Both the position numbers and the translations under genes were made by a program. From Actinacidiphila glaucinigra (GTDB lineage: Bacteria > Actinomycetota > Actinomycetes > Streptomycetales > Streptomycetaceae), in the NCBI RefSeq assembly GCF_900188405.1, contig NZ_FZOF01000007.1, forward strand, positions 186,001-250,000: a stretch of DNA of 64,000 nucleotides, given 5' to 3'. The notes beneath the pieces were generated by a model. The model worked only from the letters and a program-made list of their open reading frames with translations, searched no databases and had not been told where the DNA came from. Of this stretch, positions 53,241-62,054 are shown in pieces (the stretch's first letter is position 1; each line of letters opens with the position of its first letter).

Positions 53241-53543
53241 ATGCAATTGACCCCCCACGAGCAGGAACGCCTGCTCGTCCACGTCGCCGCCGACGTGGCG
53301 GAGAAGCGGCGGGCCCGGGGCCTGCGGCTGAACCACCCGGAGGCCGTCGCCCTGATCACGTCGTACCTCCTGGAGGGCGCCCGGGACGGCCGCACCGTCG
53401 CCGAACTCATGGCCTCGGGCCGCAAGGTGCTCACCCGGGACGACGTCATGGAGGGCGTGCCGGAGATGATCCGCGACGTCCAGGTCGAGGCCACCTTCCC
53501 GGACGGCACGAAGCTCGTCACCGTCCACGAGCCGATCGTCTAG
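53241..53543 (+). CDS. ureA: urease subunit gamma
   Basis: A 100-residue urease gamma subunit. Family motifs: [47 protein letters not shown] and [13 protein letters not shown] ending. It is part of the alpha-beta-gamma trimer that hydrolyses urea to ammonia and carbamate in the cytoplasm. ATG at 53241 follows GAGGTGTGGCC; an in-frame GTG two codons earlier (53235) is less likely. First gene of the ure operon. Confidence 0.97.
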   Translation: MQLTPHEQERLLVHVAADVAEKRRARGLRLNHPEAVALITSYLLEGARDGRTVAELMASGRKVLTRDDVMEGVPEMIRDVQVEATFPDGTKLVTVHEPIV

Positions 53544-53553
53544 GGGCCGCCGC

Positions 53554-53865
53554 GTGATCCCCGGGGAGATCCTTCACGCCGCCGAACCCGTCGTGCTCAA
53601 CGCGGGCAGGCCGGTCACCCGCCTGACCGTGCTGAACTCCGCCGACCGGCCGGTCCAGGTCGGTTCCCACTACCACTTCGCCGAGGCCAACCCCGGCCTC
53701 GTCTTCGACCGCGCCGCGGCCCGCGGCAAGCGCCTGGCCGTCGCCGCCGGCACCGCCGTGCGCTTCGAGCCCGGGATCCCCGTCGAGGTCGATCTCGTGC
53801 CGCTCGGCGGCGCGCGGATCGTGGTCGGACTGCGCGGTGAGACCGGAGGTGCCCTCGATGGCTGA
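53554..53865 (+). CDS. ureB: urease subunit beta
   Basis: A 103-residue urease beta subunit: [42 protein letters not shown] and AVRFEPGI are the family core. Starts with GTG at 53554, 10 bp after ureA. Its end overlaps the ureC start by 8 bp (ATGGCTGA). Forms the rigid shell around the active site in the alpha subunit. Confidence 0.97.
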   Translation: MIPGEILHAAEPVVLNAGRPVTRLTVLNSADRPVQVGSHYHFAEANPGLVFDRAAARGKRLAVAAGTAVRFEPGIPVEVDLVPLGGARIVVGLRGETGGALDG

Positions 53866-55579
53866 GCTCTCGCGTGCCGTCTACGCCGACCTGTTCGGGC
53901 CGACCACCGGGGACCGTCTGCGGCTCGCCGACACCGACCTGCTGATCGAGGTCGAGAGGGACCTGTCGGGCGGCGCCGACGGCTCGGGCGACGAGGTCGT
54001 CTTCGGCGGCGGCAAGGTGATCCGCGAGTCCATGGGGCAGGCCCGCGCCACCCGGGCCGAGGGCACCCCCGACACGGTGATCACCGGCGCCGTCGTCCTG
54101 GACCACTGGGGCGTGGTCAAGGCGGACATCGGCATCCGCGACGGGCGGATCGCGGCCCTCGGCAAGGCCGGAAACCCCGACACCATGGACGGCGTCCACC
54201 CGGACCTCGTCATCGGGCCCGAGACCGAGGTCATCTCCGGCAACGGCAGGATCGTCACCGCCGGGGCCGTCGACGCCCACGTCCACTTCATCTCCCCGAC
54301 GATCGTGGACGAGGCCCTGGCCTCCGGCATCACCACGCTCGTCGGCGGCGGCACGGGCCCCGCCGAGGGCACCAAGGCCACCACGATCACACCGGGGCCC
54401 TGGCATCTGGCCCGGATGTTCGCCGCGCTGGAGCACTACCCGGTCAACATCGGCCTGCTCGGCAAGGGCAACACCGTCTCCCACGAGGCGATGCTCTCCC
54501 AGTTGCGCGGCGGGGCCGTGGGCTTCAAGATCCACGAGGACTGGGGCGCCACCCCCGCCGCGATCGACGCCTGCCTGACGGTCTGCGAGGCGACCGGCGC
54601 CCAGCTCGCCGTCCACACCGACACCCTCAACGAGGCCGGGTTCGTCGAGGACACCCTCGCCGCCATCGCCGGGCGGGGCATCCACGCCTACCACACCGAG
54701 GGTGCGGGCGGCGGGCACGCACCGGACATCATGACCGTCGTCGCCCACCCCAACGTCCTGCCGTCCTCGACGAACCCCACCCGCCCGCACACCGTCAACA
54801 CCGTCGAGGAGCACCTCGACATGCTGATGGTCTGCCACCACCTCAACCCCGCCGTGCCCGAGGACCTCGCCTTCGCCGAGTCGCGGATCAGGCCCGGCAC
54901 GATCGCGGCCGAGGACGTCCTGCACGACCTGGGGGCGATCTCGATCATCTCCTCCGACTCCCAGGCCATGGGCCGGGTCGGCGAGGTCGTGCTGCGCACC
55001 TGGCAGACCGCGCACGTGATGAAGCGGCGGCGCGGCGCCCTGCCCGGCGACGGGCGGGCGGACAACCTGCGCGCACGTCGATATGTCGCCAAGTACACCA
55101 TCAACCCCGCCGTCGCCCAGGGCCTCGACGGGGAGATCGGCTCGGTCGAGAGCGGCAAGCTCGCCGACCTGGTGCTGTGGGACCCGGCGTTCTTCGGCGT
55201 CAAACCGCAACTCGTCCTCAAGGGCGGCCAGATCGCCTACGCGCAGATGGGCGACGCCAACGCCTCTATCCCGACCCCCCAGCCGGTCCTGCCGCGCCCG
55301 ATGTTCGGCGCGATCGGCGGCGCTCCCGCCGCCAACTCCTTCACCTTCGTGACGCACACCGCCCTCGAGGACGGCCTCGCCGAACGCCTCGCCCTCGGGA
55401 AGGAGTTCCTCCCGATCCGCGACACGCGGCGCGTCACCAAGGCGGACATGCGCGAGAACGACGCCATGCCGCGGGTCGAGGTGGACCCCGACACCTTCAC
55501 CGTCCGCATCGACGGAGACGTCGTCGAACCCGCCCCGGCCGTGGAACTGCCCATGGCCCAGCGGTACTTCCTGTTCTGA
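53858..55579 (+). CDS. ureC: urease subunit alpha
   Basis: A 573-residue catalytic subunit. Metal ligands and active-site residues are present: HVHF (His141, His143), the carbamylated lysine K224 in GFKIHEDWG, and the mobile flap VCHHLNP (Cys326, His327). Two nickel ions bind these. N-terminal [20 protein letters not shown] and C-terminal [14 protein letters not shown] [11 protein letters not shown] are typical. ATG at 53858 has GGAGGTGCCCTCG. It catalyses urea hydrolysis. Same operon as ureA, ureB and accessory genes F, G, D. Confidence 0.98.
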   Translation: MAELSRAVYADLFGPTTGDRLRLADTDLLIEVERDLSGGADGSGDEVVFGGGKVIRESMGQARATRAEGTPDTVITGAVVLDHWGVVKADIGIRDGRIAALGKAGNPDTMDGVHPDLVIGPETEVISGNGRIVTAGAVDAHVHFISPTIVDEALASGITTLVGGGTGPAEGTKATTITPGPWHLARMFAALEHYPVNIGLLGKGNTVSHEAMLSQLRGGAVGFKIHEDWGATPAAIDACLTVCEATGAQLAVHTDTLNEAGFVEDTLAAIAGRGIHAYHTEGAGGGHAPDIMTVVAHPNVLPSSTNPTRPHTVNTVEEHLDMLMVCHHLNPAVPEDLAFAESRIRPGTIAAEDVLHDLGAISIISSDSQAMGRVGEVVLRTWQTAHVMKRRRGALPGDGRADNLRARRYVAKYTINPAVAQGLDGEIGSVESGKLADLVLWDPAFFGVKPQLVLKGGQIAYAQMGDANASIPTPQPVLPRPMFGAIGGAPAANSFTFVTHTALEDGLAERLALGKEFLPIRDTRRVTKADMRENDAMPRVEVDPDTFTVRIDGDVVEPAPAVELPMAQRYFLF

Positions 55580-55595
55580 CCGAAGCAGGAGGACG

Positions 55596-56270
55596 ATGAA
55601 CCGCGCCGCGCTGCTGCTGCTCGCCGACGGCCGTTTCCCCGCCGGGGGCCACGCCCACTCCGGAGGGGCCGAGGCCGCCGTCACCGCGGGCCGGATCACC
55701 GGCCCCGGCACGCTCGAGGACTTCTGCCGGGGCAGGGTCCACACCACGGGCCTGGTGGCCGCGGCGCTCGCCGCCGCGGCCGCCGCGGGCGCCGACCCGC
55801 TCGCCCTGGACGAGGCCGCCGACGCCCGCACCCCCTCGCCCGCACTGCGGCAGACCGCCCGCCGCCTCGGCCGCCAGATGATGCGCGCCGCCCGCACCGC
55901 GTGGCCGTCACCAGGCCTCGACGCGCTCGCCACCGCCCGGCCGCGCGGCGCCCACCAGCCCGTCGTGCTCGGCGTCACTGCCCGGTCCGCCGGGCTCACC
56001 CCGCCGGACGCCGCCCACGCGGCGGCGTACGAGGCCGTGACCGGCCCGGCAACCGCCGCCGTACGCCTGCTGAGCCTCGACCCGTTCGCGGTGACGGCCG
56101 TCCTCGCCCGGCTCGCCCCGGACCTGGACGAGGTCGCCGCCCGGGCAGCCGACGCCGCCCATCGCTGCCTCACCGAGGGCACCGGCGCGCTGCCGGCCGC
56201 CTCGGCGCCCCTGCTCGACGTGTACGCCGAGGCCCACGCCGGCCGGCCCGTCCGCCTCTTCGCCTCCTAG
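55596..56270 (+). CDS. ureF: urease accessory protein UreF
   Basis: A 224-residue UreF: an all-helical protein that, in complex with UreD and UreG, delivers nickel to apo-urease. The N-terminal [23 protein letters not shown] is the family motif. Helices at 60-160 show Ala-rich repeats. Starts at ATG 55596 after GGAGGACG. Longer DNA on the same strand belongs to ureC and ureG. Confidence 0.94.
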   Translation: MNRAALLLLADGRFPAGGHAHSGGAEAAVTAGRITGPGTLEDFCRGRVHTTGLVAAALAAAAAAGADPLALDEAADARTPSPALRQTARRLGRQMMRAARTAWPSPGLDALATARPRGAHQPVVLGVTARSAGLTPPDAAHAAAYEAVTGPATAAVRLLSLDPFAVTAVLARLAPDLDEVAARAADAAHRCLTEGTGALPAASAPLLDVYAEAHAGRPVRLFAS

Positions 56271-56281
56271 GGGGAACCCTC

Positions 56282-56977
56282 ATGCACCTGGACCACGAGC
56301 ACACCGTCTTCCCGCAGCGGCACACGTGGGCCGGCCCCACCGCCCGCCCCGACGGCAGCCGCCGCGCCCTGCGCATCGGCCTCGGCGGCCCCGTCGGCTC
56401 GGGCAAGACCGCCACCGTCGCCGCGCTGTGCCGCGCGCTGCGCGACGAGTTGTCCATCGCCGTCGTCACCAACGACATCTACACGCGCGAGGACGCCGAC
56501 TTCCTCCTGCGCAACGCCGTCCTGCCGCCCGAGCGCATCGCCGCCGTGGAGACCGGCGCCTGCCCGCACACCGCGATCCGCGACGACATCTCGGCCAACC
56601 TCGAGGCCGTAGAGGAACTGGAGGACACCGTCGGCCCGCTCGACCTCGTCCTGGTGGAGTCCGGCGGCGACAACCTCACCGCCACCTTCTCCAAGGGCCT
56701 GGCCGACGCCCAGGTGTTCGTCATCGACGTGGCCGGCGGCGACGACATCCCGCGCAAGGGCGGTCCCGGCGTCACCACCGCCGACCTGCTGGTCGTCAAC
56801 AAGACCGACCTCGCCCCCTACGTCGGCTCCGACCTCGGCCGCATGGCGCGCGACGCGAGGCGGCAGCGCGGCGAACTGCCCGTGGTCTTCACCTCCCTCG
56901 TGGCCGAGAACGGCGTCGCCCCCGTCGCCGAGTGGGTCCGGGCGCGACTCGCGGCCTGGGCGGCGGTCCCCGCGTGA
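56282..56977 (+). CDS. ureG: urease accessory GTPase UreG
   Basis: A 231-residue SIMIBI-class GTPase that carries nickel and powers its insertion. P-loop GPVGSGKTA (36-43), [12 protein letters not shown], the metal-binding motif [11 protein letters not shown] (CPH), and [10 protein letters not shown] as the guanine specificity motif NKTD. ATG at 56282 follows GGGGGAACCCTC. Its stop overlaps the ureD start (GTGA). No ureE gene is in the operon, so nickel would be handled by UreG itself or another donor. Confidence 0.97.
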   Translation: MHLDHEHTVFPQRHTWAGPTARPDGSRRALRIGLGGPVGSGKTATVAALCRALRDELSIAVVTNDIYTREDADFLLRNAVLPPERIAAVETGACPHTAIRDDISANLEAVEELEDTVGPLDLVLVESGGDNLTATFSKGLADAQVFVIDVAGGDDIPRKGGPGVTTADLLVVNKTDLAPYVGSDLGRMARDARRQRGELPVVFTSLVAENGVAPVAEWVRARLAAWAAVPA

Positions 56978-57735
56978 GCGGTGTCCACGCCACCGCGCGG
57001 ATCACCGCCGTCCCGGACGGCCGCGGCGGCACCGCGCTGCCCGAACTCGCCGGTGAGGGGCCGATCGCGCTGCGCCGCACCCGGTCCGCGGACGAACGGG
57101 CGGCCCGGGTGACGGTCGTGGGTGCCATGACGGCCCCGCTCGGCGGCGACCGGCTGGCCGTGCACGTCACCGCCGCACCGGGCGCCGTGCTGCACGTGGA
57201 CGCGGCGGCGGCCACCGTGGCGCTGCCCGGCCGCGGTGGCGAGCGGGCGCGCTACGAGGTACGGCTCACCGTCGGCGAGGACGCCGAACTGCACTGGCTG
57301 CCGGAGCCGCTGATCGCCGCGGAGGGCAGTGACCTCCTCATGACCACCACGGCCGAACTGGCCCCGGGTGCCCGCCTCGTGCTGCGCGAGGAGCAGATCC
57401 TCGGCCGGGCGGGGGAGCGGCCGGGCCGGCTCACCACCCGCCTCACGGTGCGGATCGGCGGCCGTCCGCTGCTGGACCAGGAGCTCTCCTTCGGGCCCGG
57501 CGCGGCGGGCTGGGCCGGCCCCGCCGTCCTGCACACGTACCGTGCCGCGGGCCAACTGCTCGTCGTGGATCCGGCGTTCGAGGAGAAGCCGGCGGAGGCG
57601 CGGGTGCCGGTGCGGGACGCGGAACAGGGCGAGTCCGTCCTGACCCCGCTGGCCGGTCCCGCCGCGCTGCTGACCGCCGTGGCCCCGGACGGGCTGTGCC
57701 TGCGCCGGTTGCTGTCGGCTAGCGTGGCCCCGTGA
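56974..57735 (+). CDS. ureD: urease accessory protein UreD
   Basis: A 253-residue UreD/UreH, the scaffold that links UreFG with apo-urease. The family segments [35 protein letters not shown] and [17 protein letters not shown] are present. GTG at 56974 overlaps the ureG stop. Its own stop is overlapped by the next gene, a PemK-like protein (GTGA). Order A-B-C-F-G-D matches other Streptomyces. Confidence 0.93.
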   Translation: MSGVHATARITAVPDGRGGTALPELAGEGPIALRRTRSADERAARVTVVGAMTAPLGGDRLAVHVTAAPGAVLHVDAAAATVALPGRGGERARYEVRLTVGEDAELHWLPEPLIAAEGSDLLMTTTAELAPGARLVLREEQILGRAGERPGRLTTRLTVRIGGRPLLDQELSFGPGAAGWAGPAVLHTYRAAGQLLVVDPAFEEKPAEARVPVRDAEQGESVLTPLAGPAALLTAVAPDGLCLRRLLSASVAP

Positions 57736-58175
57736 CGTCCATAGACACCGAGAATCCCGGCCGCTACGGCCCCAGCGCGACCACCGAGGCAGAGCCGGAG
57801 CAGGTCGGTCCCGTCCGCACCGAGTACGCACCGGCCCACGACGGAGACCCCGACCCGGGCGAGATCGTCTGGACCTGGGTGCCCTACGAGGAGAACGACG
57901 GCCGCGGCAAGGACCGACCGGTCCTCGTCGTCGCGCGCGAGCGGGGCGACACCCTGCTCGCGGTGCAGCTCTCCAGCAAGGAGCACAACGACGACCGCGA
58001 GTGGGTCGCCATCGGTTCCGGCCCGTGGGACAAGTCCGGCCGCGCCTCCTGGGTGAACGTCGACCGGGTGCTGCGCGTCCACGCCGACGGCATGCGCCGC
58101 GAGGCCTGCGCGCTCGACCGGGGCCGCTTCAACATCGTCGTGAACCGGCTCAAGGAGCTGTACCGCTGGCGCTGA
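57732..58175 (+). CDS. PemK/MazF-like protein
   Basis: A 147-residue protein whose C-terminal part is the MazF/PemK barrel: PDPGEIVWTWVPYEENDGRGKDRPVLVV with the conserved GEIVW start and the KDRPVLVV strand, then a WVNVDRVLRVHADGM strand and helix. The N-terminal ~40 residues are acidic and disordered-looking. Classical PemK/MazF are mRNA interferases, but no antitoxin gene is adjacent. Catalytic residues cannot be judged. GTG at 57732 overlaps the ureD stop codon (GTGA), so it is translated with the urease accessory proteins. A terminator follows at 58190-58220. Confidence 0.75.
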   Translation: MTSIDTENPGRYGPSATTEAEPEQVGPVRTEYAPAHDGDPDPGEIVWTWVPYEENDGRGKDRPVLVVARERGDTLLAVQLSSKEHNDDREWVAIGSGPWDKSGRASWVNVDRVLRVHADGMRREACALDRGRFNIVVNRLKELYRWR

Positions 58176-58189
58176 CGCGCCCGCGGACC

Positions 58190-58220
58190 GGCCCCCGGGG
58201 CGAACGCCGCCCCGGGGGCC
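58190..58220. terminator. bidirectional terminator at end of urease operon
   Basis: GGCCCCCGGGGCG at 58190-58202 is the exact reverse complement of CGCCCCGGGGGCC at 58208-58220, with a five-base loop. It separates the PemK-like gene from the convergent monooxygenase-fold gene. Confidence 0.8.
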
Positions 58221-58235
58221 GTGGCCGGCGCCGGG

Positions 58236-58547
58236 TCAGGGCTTCACATCGGCGACGACCGCGTACTGCGTCGACTCGTGCTCCAGGATGCACTCGCGCA
58301 GCCCGACCCGCCGCGCCTTGAAGTCCTCGCTCGCCAGGTACGCGAGGTACTGGTCGAGCGACCGCCACTCGCTGGTGACGATCCAGCTGTCCGGGTCCAC
58401 GAGGGACCGGCACAGCTGCGAACTGATGAAGCCGTCCGCCTTGACGACGCCGCGGTGCACGAGGTCGTATGCCTGCGCATACTGATCCCCCTTGCCCTCG
58501 TGAAGCCGAATCCGCAGAACGACGCGTGTCTTCGGTGTGCTGTCCAT
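58236..58547 (-). CDS. antibiotic biosynthesis monooxygenase (ABM) domain protein
   Basis: A 103-residue ABM-fold protein: RVVLRIRLHEGKGDQYAQAY, GVVKADGFISSQLCRSL, SWIVTSEWRSLDQYLAYLASEDF are strand and helix pieces of the dimeric ferredoxin-like fold. Such proteins include cyclases, heme degraders and quinol monooxygenases; some are not catalytic. There is no polyketide cluster nearby, so a general role is more probable. ATG at 58547 is supported by GATCGAGG upstream. Convergent with the PemK gene. Confidence 0.88.
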   Translation of the reverse strand: MDSTPKTRVVLRIRLHEGKGDQYAQAYDLVHRGVVKADGFISSQLCRSLVDPDSWIVTSEWRSLDQYLAYLASEDFKARRVGLRECILEHESTQYAVVADVKP

Positions 58548-58984
58548 GGGACCTCGATCCTTTGGGGGCGCGAGGACCGTGCGCACGCCGCGGCCGCGCT
58601 GAGGACGGTGGCGTGGGGCCCGGGAGGGCCGCTCACTCGCACGGGGCGGTGCGGGATCGCGTGGCAGGGGCCGCCGAGCGCGGGTCCCGGGACGGTCGCC
58701 CGGGGGTGCGCCTCGTCCATCCCGGGGGGATGGCGCCCAGTCACCGCCGTCACTCGACTGTGCGGCCCTCACCAGGGCGGGGCAAAAGGCACTGGGCCGA
58801 ACGGGTGAGGCCGGGTCGGTCGCCACGGGACCGAGGCACCCGTCGGCAGGCCGGTCAGCACCGCCGCCGCACCGCGGGACGCCGGCCCTCCCCTCGGCGG
58901 CGGAACGCGGCGGCAGCGCCGGGCCGAGCCCGGACCCGACGAGTTCCGGCACCGCCCGGACCCCGGGCCCCTCGTGCCGCCCCC
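58548..58984. other. intergenic region left of tandem repeat, nothing clear
   Basis: These 437 bp hold the ribosome binding site and promoter of the ABM gene at the left. The rest has no gene that I can support: frames here are very GC-rich and Arg/Pro/Gly-rich. Confidence 0.35.
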
Positions 58985-59905
58985 GGAAGCCCTCCCCGGC
59001 CGCCGCGGATCGCTGGGCGCGGCCGCCCCGTCGACCAGCGTGACGTTGGGCTCTCCTGCGGCGACGCCGGCGACGGCCTCCGCGCGGTCCGGCATCCGCA
59101 GCGTCACCCGGGCGCGGTCACCGCTCCCGCGGCCGCGCCAGGGCTGCGGCCGTCCGGGCGCCGGCGGCCAGGGGTGAGACCCCGGCCGAGACCCCGAGGG
59201 CGAACCCCGGATCGTGGAACTCCCCGGCCTCGGCGAATTGTTGGGCGCGGCCGCCGCGTCGACCAGCGTGACGTTGGGCTTTCCTGCGGCGACGCCGGCG
59301 ACGGGCTCCGCGCGGTCCGGCATCCGCAGCGTCACCCGGGCGCGGTTGCCGCTCCCGCAGCCGCGCCAGGGCTGCGGCCGTCCGGGCACCGTCGGCCAGG
59401 GGCGGGACTCCGGCCGAGACCCCGAGGGCGAACCCCGGATCGTGGAACTCCCCGGCCTCGGTGAATTGTTGGGCGCGGCCGCCGCGTCGACCAGCGTGAC
59501 GTCGGGCTCTCCTGCGGCGACGCCGGCGACGGCCCCGGCGCGGTCCGACATCCGCAGCGTCACCCGGGTGCGGTCACCGCTCCCGCGGCCGCGCCAGGGC
59601 TGCGGCCGTCCGGGCGCCGGCGGCCAGGGGCGGGACTCCGGCCGCGGCCCCGTTGGCGAACCCCGGATCGTGGAACTCCCTGACCTCGGCGCATCGTTAG
59701 GCGCGGTCGTCCCGTCGACGAGCCCGACGTCGGGCTCTCCCGCGGCCGCCCGGGCGCCGGTGGCAAGGGGCGAGACCTCGGCCGCGGCCCCGGCGGCGAA
59801 CCCCACCTGGCGACCCTCTTCCCGTCGGAGCCGGCCGGCGACGGTCCGGTGCCGAGGGCACGCCGCCAACCGCGGGTCCCGGCTCATGGATTGGTAAAGA
59901 AACAC
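58769..59905 (-). CDS. possible repeat-containing protein, doubtful
   Basis: A 378-residue open frame crosses the 228 bp tandem repeat on the minus strand. The 76-residue unit contains RVTLRMPDRAEPVAGVAAGK, PNVTLVDAAAAPNNSPRPGS and STIRGSPSGSRP and recurs in frame because 228 is a multiple of three. Codon third positions are GC-rich, but the opposite strand is open too (for example from 59214), so coding cannot be decided. No signal, known domain or clear ribosome binding site. The frame begins in the AT-rich promoter region of the Tap gene. I include it as a doubtful gene. Confidence 0.2.
   Translation of the reverse strand: MFLYQSMSRDPRLAACPRHRTVAGRLRREEGRQVGFAAGAAAEVSPLATGARAAAGEPDVGLVDGTTAPNDAPRSGSSTIRGSPTGPRPESRPWPPAPGRPQPWRGRGSGDRTRVTLRMSDRAGAVAGVAAGEPDVTLVDAAAAPNNSPRPGSSTIRGSPSGSRPESRPWPTVPGRPQPWRGCGSGNRARVTLRMPDRAEPVAGVAAGKPNVTLVDAAAAPNNSPRPGSSTIRGSPSGSRPGSHPWPPAPGRPQPWRGRGSGDRARVTLRMPDRAEAVAGVAAGEPNVTLVDGAAAPSDPRRPGRASGGGTRGPGSGRCRNSSGPGSARRCRRVPPPRGGPASRGAAAVLTGLPTGASVPWRPTRPHPFGPVPFAPPW
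58985..59800. repeat. 228 bp tandem repeat, about three and a half copies
   Basis: The motif GAACCCCGGATCGTGGAACT begins at 59202, 59430 and 59658, exactly 228 bp apart; the intervening sequence is over 90% alike by eye. Each unit also contains TGTTGGGCGCGGCCGCCG, GACCAGCGTGACG, CATCCGCAGCGTCACCCGGG and CCGCGCCAGGGCTGCGGCCG. A diverged first copy starts near 58985, and the last copy is cut short by an internal deletion after about 59735. It is a direct repeat, not a CRISPR (units too long, no spacers). Confidence 0.85.
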
Positions 59906-60000
59906 TCATAAGATCTTCTCCCGGAGGCCTCCGAGGCGAAAGGATCCCCCTGCAGTTGTGATCGGGCCGCCACGAGCGGCACCACCAGCAGGGGGAGTTC

Positions 60001-61602
60001 ATGGTGAGACGCACGGCCGTGCTCGGGCTGACCGCGGCCCTGATAGCCGGCACCGTCGCCACGGCGGCACCGCAGACCGCGGTCGCCCGCAGCGCGCCGA
60101 CGGCCCACGGACACAGCGGCGCCGCCGAGGCCCACGGCGTACGGATCGCCGCCGCGCACGCGGCCAGGAAGGGCATCGACTGGGCCGCCTGCCCGGCGGA
60201 CTGGGGCATCGCGAGCCCCGTCGAGTGCGGCTGGGTGACCGTACCCGTCGACTACGCCAAGCCCTACGGCAAGACGGTCAAGATCGCGGTGGACCGCATC
60301 GGCAACACCGGCACCGCCGCCGAGCGCCAGGGCGCCCTGATCTACAACCCGGGCGGGCCCGGTGGCTCCGGTATGCGCTTCCCGCTCCGCGTGACGACCA
60401 AGAACCCGATCTGGGCGGCGACGGCCAAGGCCTACGACTTCGTCGGCTTCGACCCGCGCGGCGTCGGCCACTCGGCGCCCATCTCCTGCGCCGACCCGCA
60501 GGAGTTCGTGAAGGCCCCCAAGGCCGACCCGGTCCCCGACAGCGAGGCCGACAAGCGGGCGCAGCGCAAGCTTGCCGCCGAGTACGCGGAAGGCTGCAAG
60601 GAGCGCACCGGCGCCGCCATGCTGTCGCAGATGACGACGGCCAACACCGCCCGCGACCTCGACGTCGTCCGCGCCGCCCTCGGCGAGCGGAAGCTCAACT
60701 ACCTCGGCGTCTCCTACGGCACCTACCTCGGCGCCGTCTACGCCACGCTCTTCCCGTCGCACGTGCGCCGCATGGTCGTCGACAGCGTCGTGAACCCGTC
60801 CCGCGACCAGATCTGGTACCAGAACAACCTCGACCAGGACGTCGCCTTCGAGGGCCGCTGGAACGACTGGAAGGCCTGGGTCGCCAAGTACGACTCCGTC
60901 TACCACATCGGCAACACCCCGGCGAAGGTCCAGGCGCAGTGGGAGAAGCTGCGGGCCTCCGCCAAGGCGCACCCCATCGGCGGGGTCGTGGGCCCGTCCG
61001 AGCTGCTCGGCCTCTTCCAGAGCGCCCCGTACTACGACTCGTCGTGGGCGGCCGTGGCCGGGATCTGGAGCGCCTACCTCGGGGGTGACACCCAGGCACT
61101 GGTCGACGCCGCGGCCCCCGACCTGTCGGACACCGCGGGCAACATCACCTCGGAGAACGGCAACGCCGTCTACACGGCGGTGGAGTGCACCGACGCCAAG
61201 TGGCCGCGCGACTGGCGCACCTGGGACCGTGACAACACCCGGCTGCACGCCAAGTACCCGTTCCTGACCTGGTCCAACGCCTGGATGAACCTGCCGTGCG
61301 CCACGTGGGGCGTCCCGCAGCAGACCCCGGTGGAGGTGCGGACCGGCCACGGCCTGCCGCGCGTCATGATCGTCCAGAGCACCCGTGACGCGGCGACCCC
61401 GTACACGGGCGCCGTGGAGCTGCACAAGCGGCTCAAGGGCTCGCTCATGATCACCGAGAAGGGCGCCGGGTCGCACGGTGTCACCGGCCTGGTCAACCCC
61501 TGCATCAACGACCGCGTCACCGGCTACTTCGTGACGGGCAGGCTCGACCGGTCCGACGTGACGTGCGCCCCGCACGCCGCGCCGGTACCGCCCACGAGCT
61601 GA
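60001..61602 (+). CDS. tap: secreted tripeptidyl aminopeptidase (Tap) family
   Basis: A 533-residue exported S33 peptidase, paralog of the gene at 23595-25217. Signal peptide about 1-30 (RRTAVLGLTAALIAGTVATAAPQ...). Oxyanion loop YNPGGPGGSG, nucleophile elbow GVSYGTYLG, acid in QSTRDAATPY and His in GAGSHGVTG. It trims N-terminal tripeptides from secreted proteins. ATG at 60001 follows AGGGGGAG. The upstream region 59885-60000 is AT-rich (GGTAAAGAAACACTCATAAG) and includes the promoter. A strong terminator follows at 61621-61663. Confidence 0.95.
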   Translation: MVRRTAVLGLTAALIAGTVATAAPQTAVARSAPTAHGHSGAAEAHGVRIAAAHAARKGIDWAACPADWGIASPVECGWVTVPVDYAKPYGKTVKIAVDRIGNTGTAAERQGALIYNPGGPGGSGMRFPLRVTTKNPIWAATAKAYDFVGFDPRGVGHSAPISCADPQEFVKAPKADPVPDSEADKRAQRKLAAEYAEGCKERTGAAMLSQMTTANTARDLDVVRAALGERKLNYLGVSYGTYLGAVYATLFPSHVRRMVVDSVVNPSRDQIWYQNNLDQDVAFEGRWNDWKAWVAKYDSVYHIGNTPAKVQAQWEKLRASAKAHPIGGVVGPSELLGLFQSAPYYDSSWAAVAGIWSAYLGGDTQALVDAAAPDLSDTAGNITSENGNAVYTAVECTDAKWPRDWRTWDRDNTRLHAKYPFLTWSNAWMNLPCATWGVPQQTPVEVRTGHGLPRVMIVQSTRDAATPYTGAVELHKRLKGSLMITEKGAGSHGVTGLVNPCINDRVTGYFVTGRLDRSDVTCAPHAAPVPPTS

Positions 61603-61620
61603 CACACCGCGGTACCAGAG

Positions 61621-61663
61621 CGGACGGCCCCGTCGCGCCCCCGAGGCGCGGCGGGGCCGTCCG
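61621..61663. terminator. bidirectional terminator tap / cupin
   Basis: CGGACGGCCCCGTCGCGCC at 61621-61639 pairs with GGCGCGGCGGGGCCGTCCG at 61645-61663 over 19 bp with a single T-G mismatch and a five-base loop. Serves both the tap gene and the convergent cupin gene. Confidence 0.8.
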
Positions 61664-61682
61664 GCGTTCCGGGCCCGGGAGG

Positions 61683-62045
61683 CTAGCCGAGCCGCACCCC
61701 GGTCGTGCCCGCGCCCTCGTTGCCGTCGCCGGTGTTGACCGTGCCACGCGGCTCGAACATCAGGATGCGGGTGCCCTCCTCGGCGCGCGGCCGGTGCGGG
61801 ACGCCGCGGGGGACGGTGAACACCTCGTGCGGGCCGAGGGTCACCGTGCGGTCCGGCAGTTCCAGGTGCAGCCGGCCGGCGAGGACGAGGAAGAACTCGT
61901 CGGTGTCCGCGTGCGCGTGCTCGGGGAAGTCGCCCTCCACGTTGGCGACCTTGACGTCGTAGTCGTTGACCTCGGCGAGGACGTGCGGCATCCACTTCTG
62001 GTCCACGGCGTCCATCACGGTGTCGATGTTGCGCTTGTCGCTCAT
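61683..62045 (-). CDS. cupin domain protein
   Basis: A 120-residue single-cupin protein. Motif 1 is EHAHADTDEFFLVLAGRLHLEL with metal ligands His, His and Glu; motif 2 is VPRGVPHRPRAEEGTRILMF with the last His. Such proteins bind a divalent metal; the function, for example isomerase or sensor, is unknown. It starts 9 bp after the stop of the PARG gene and is transcribed with it. Confidence 0.9.
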   Translation of the reverse strand: MSDKRNIDTVMDAVDQKWMPHVLAEVNDYDVKVANVEGDFPEHAHADTDEFFLVLAGRLHLELPDRTVTLGPHEVFTVPRGVPHRPRAEEGTRILMFEPRGTVNTGDGNEGAGTTGVRLG

Positions 62046-62054
62046 GGGACTCCT

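Noticed and set aside
58236..58547. ABM protein as polyketide cyclase
   Set aside because: No polyketide synthase or tailoring genes nearby; the fold is shared by many non-biosynthetic proteins.
58985..59800. CRISPR array
   Set aside because: Units of 228 bp are contiguous with no spacers, and no cas gene is found.
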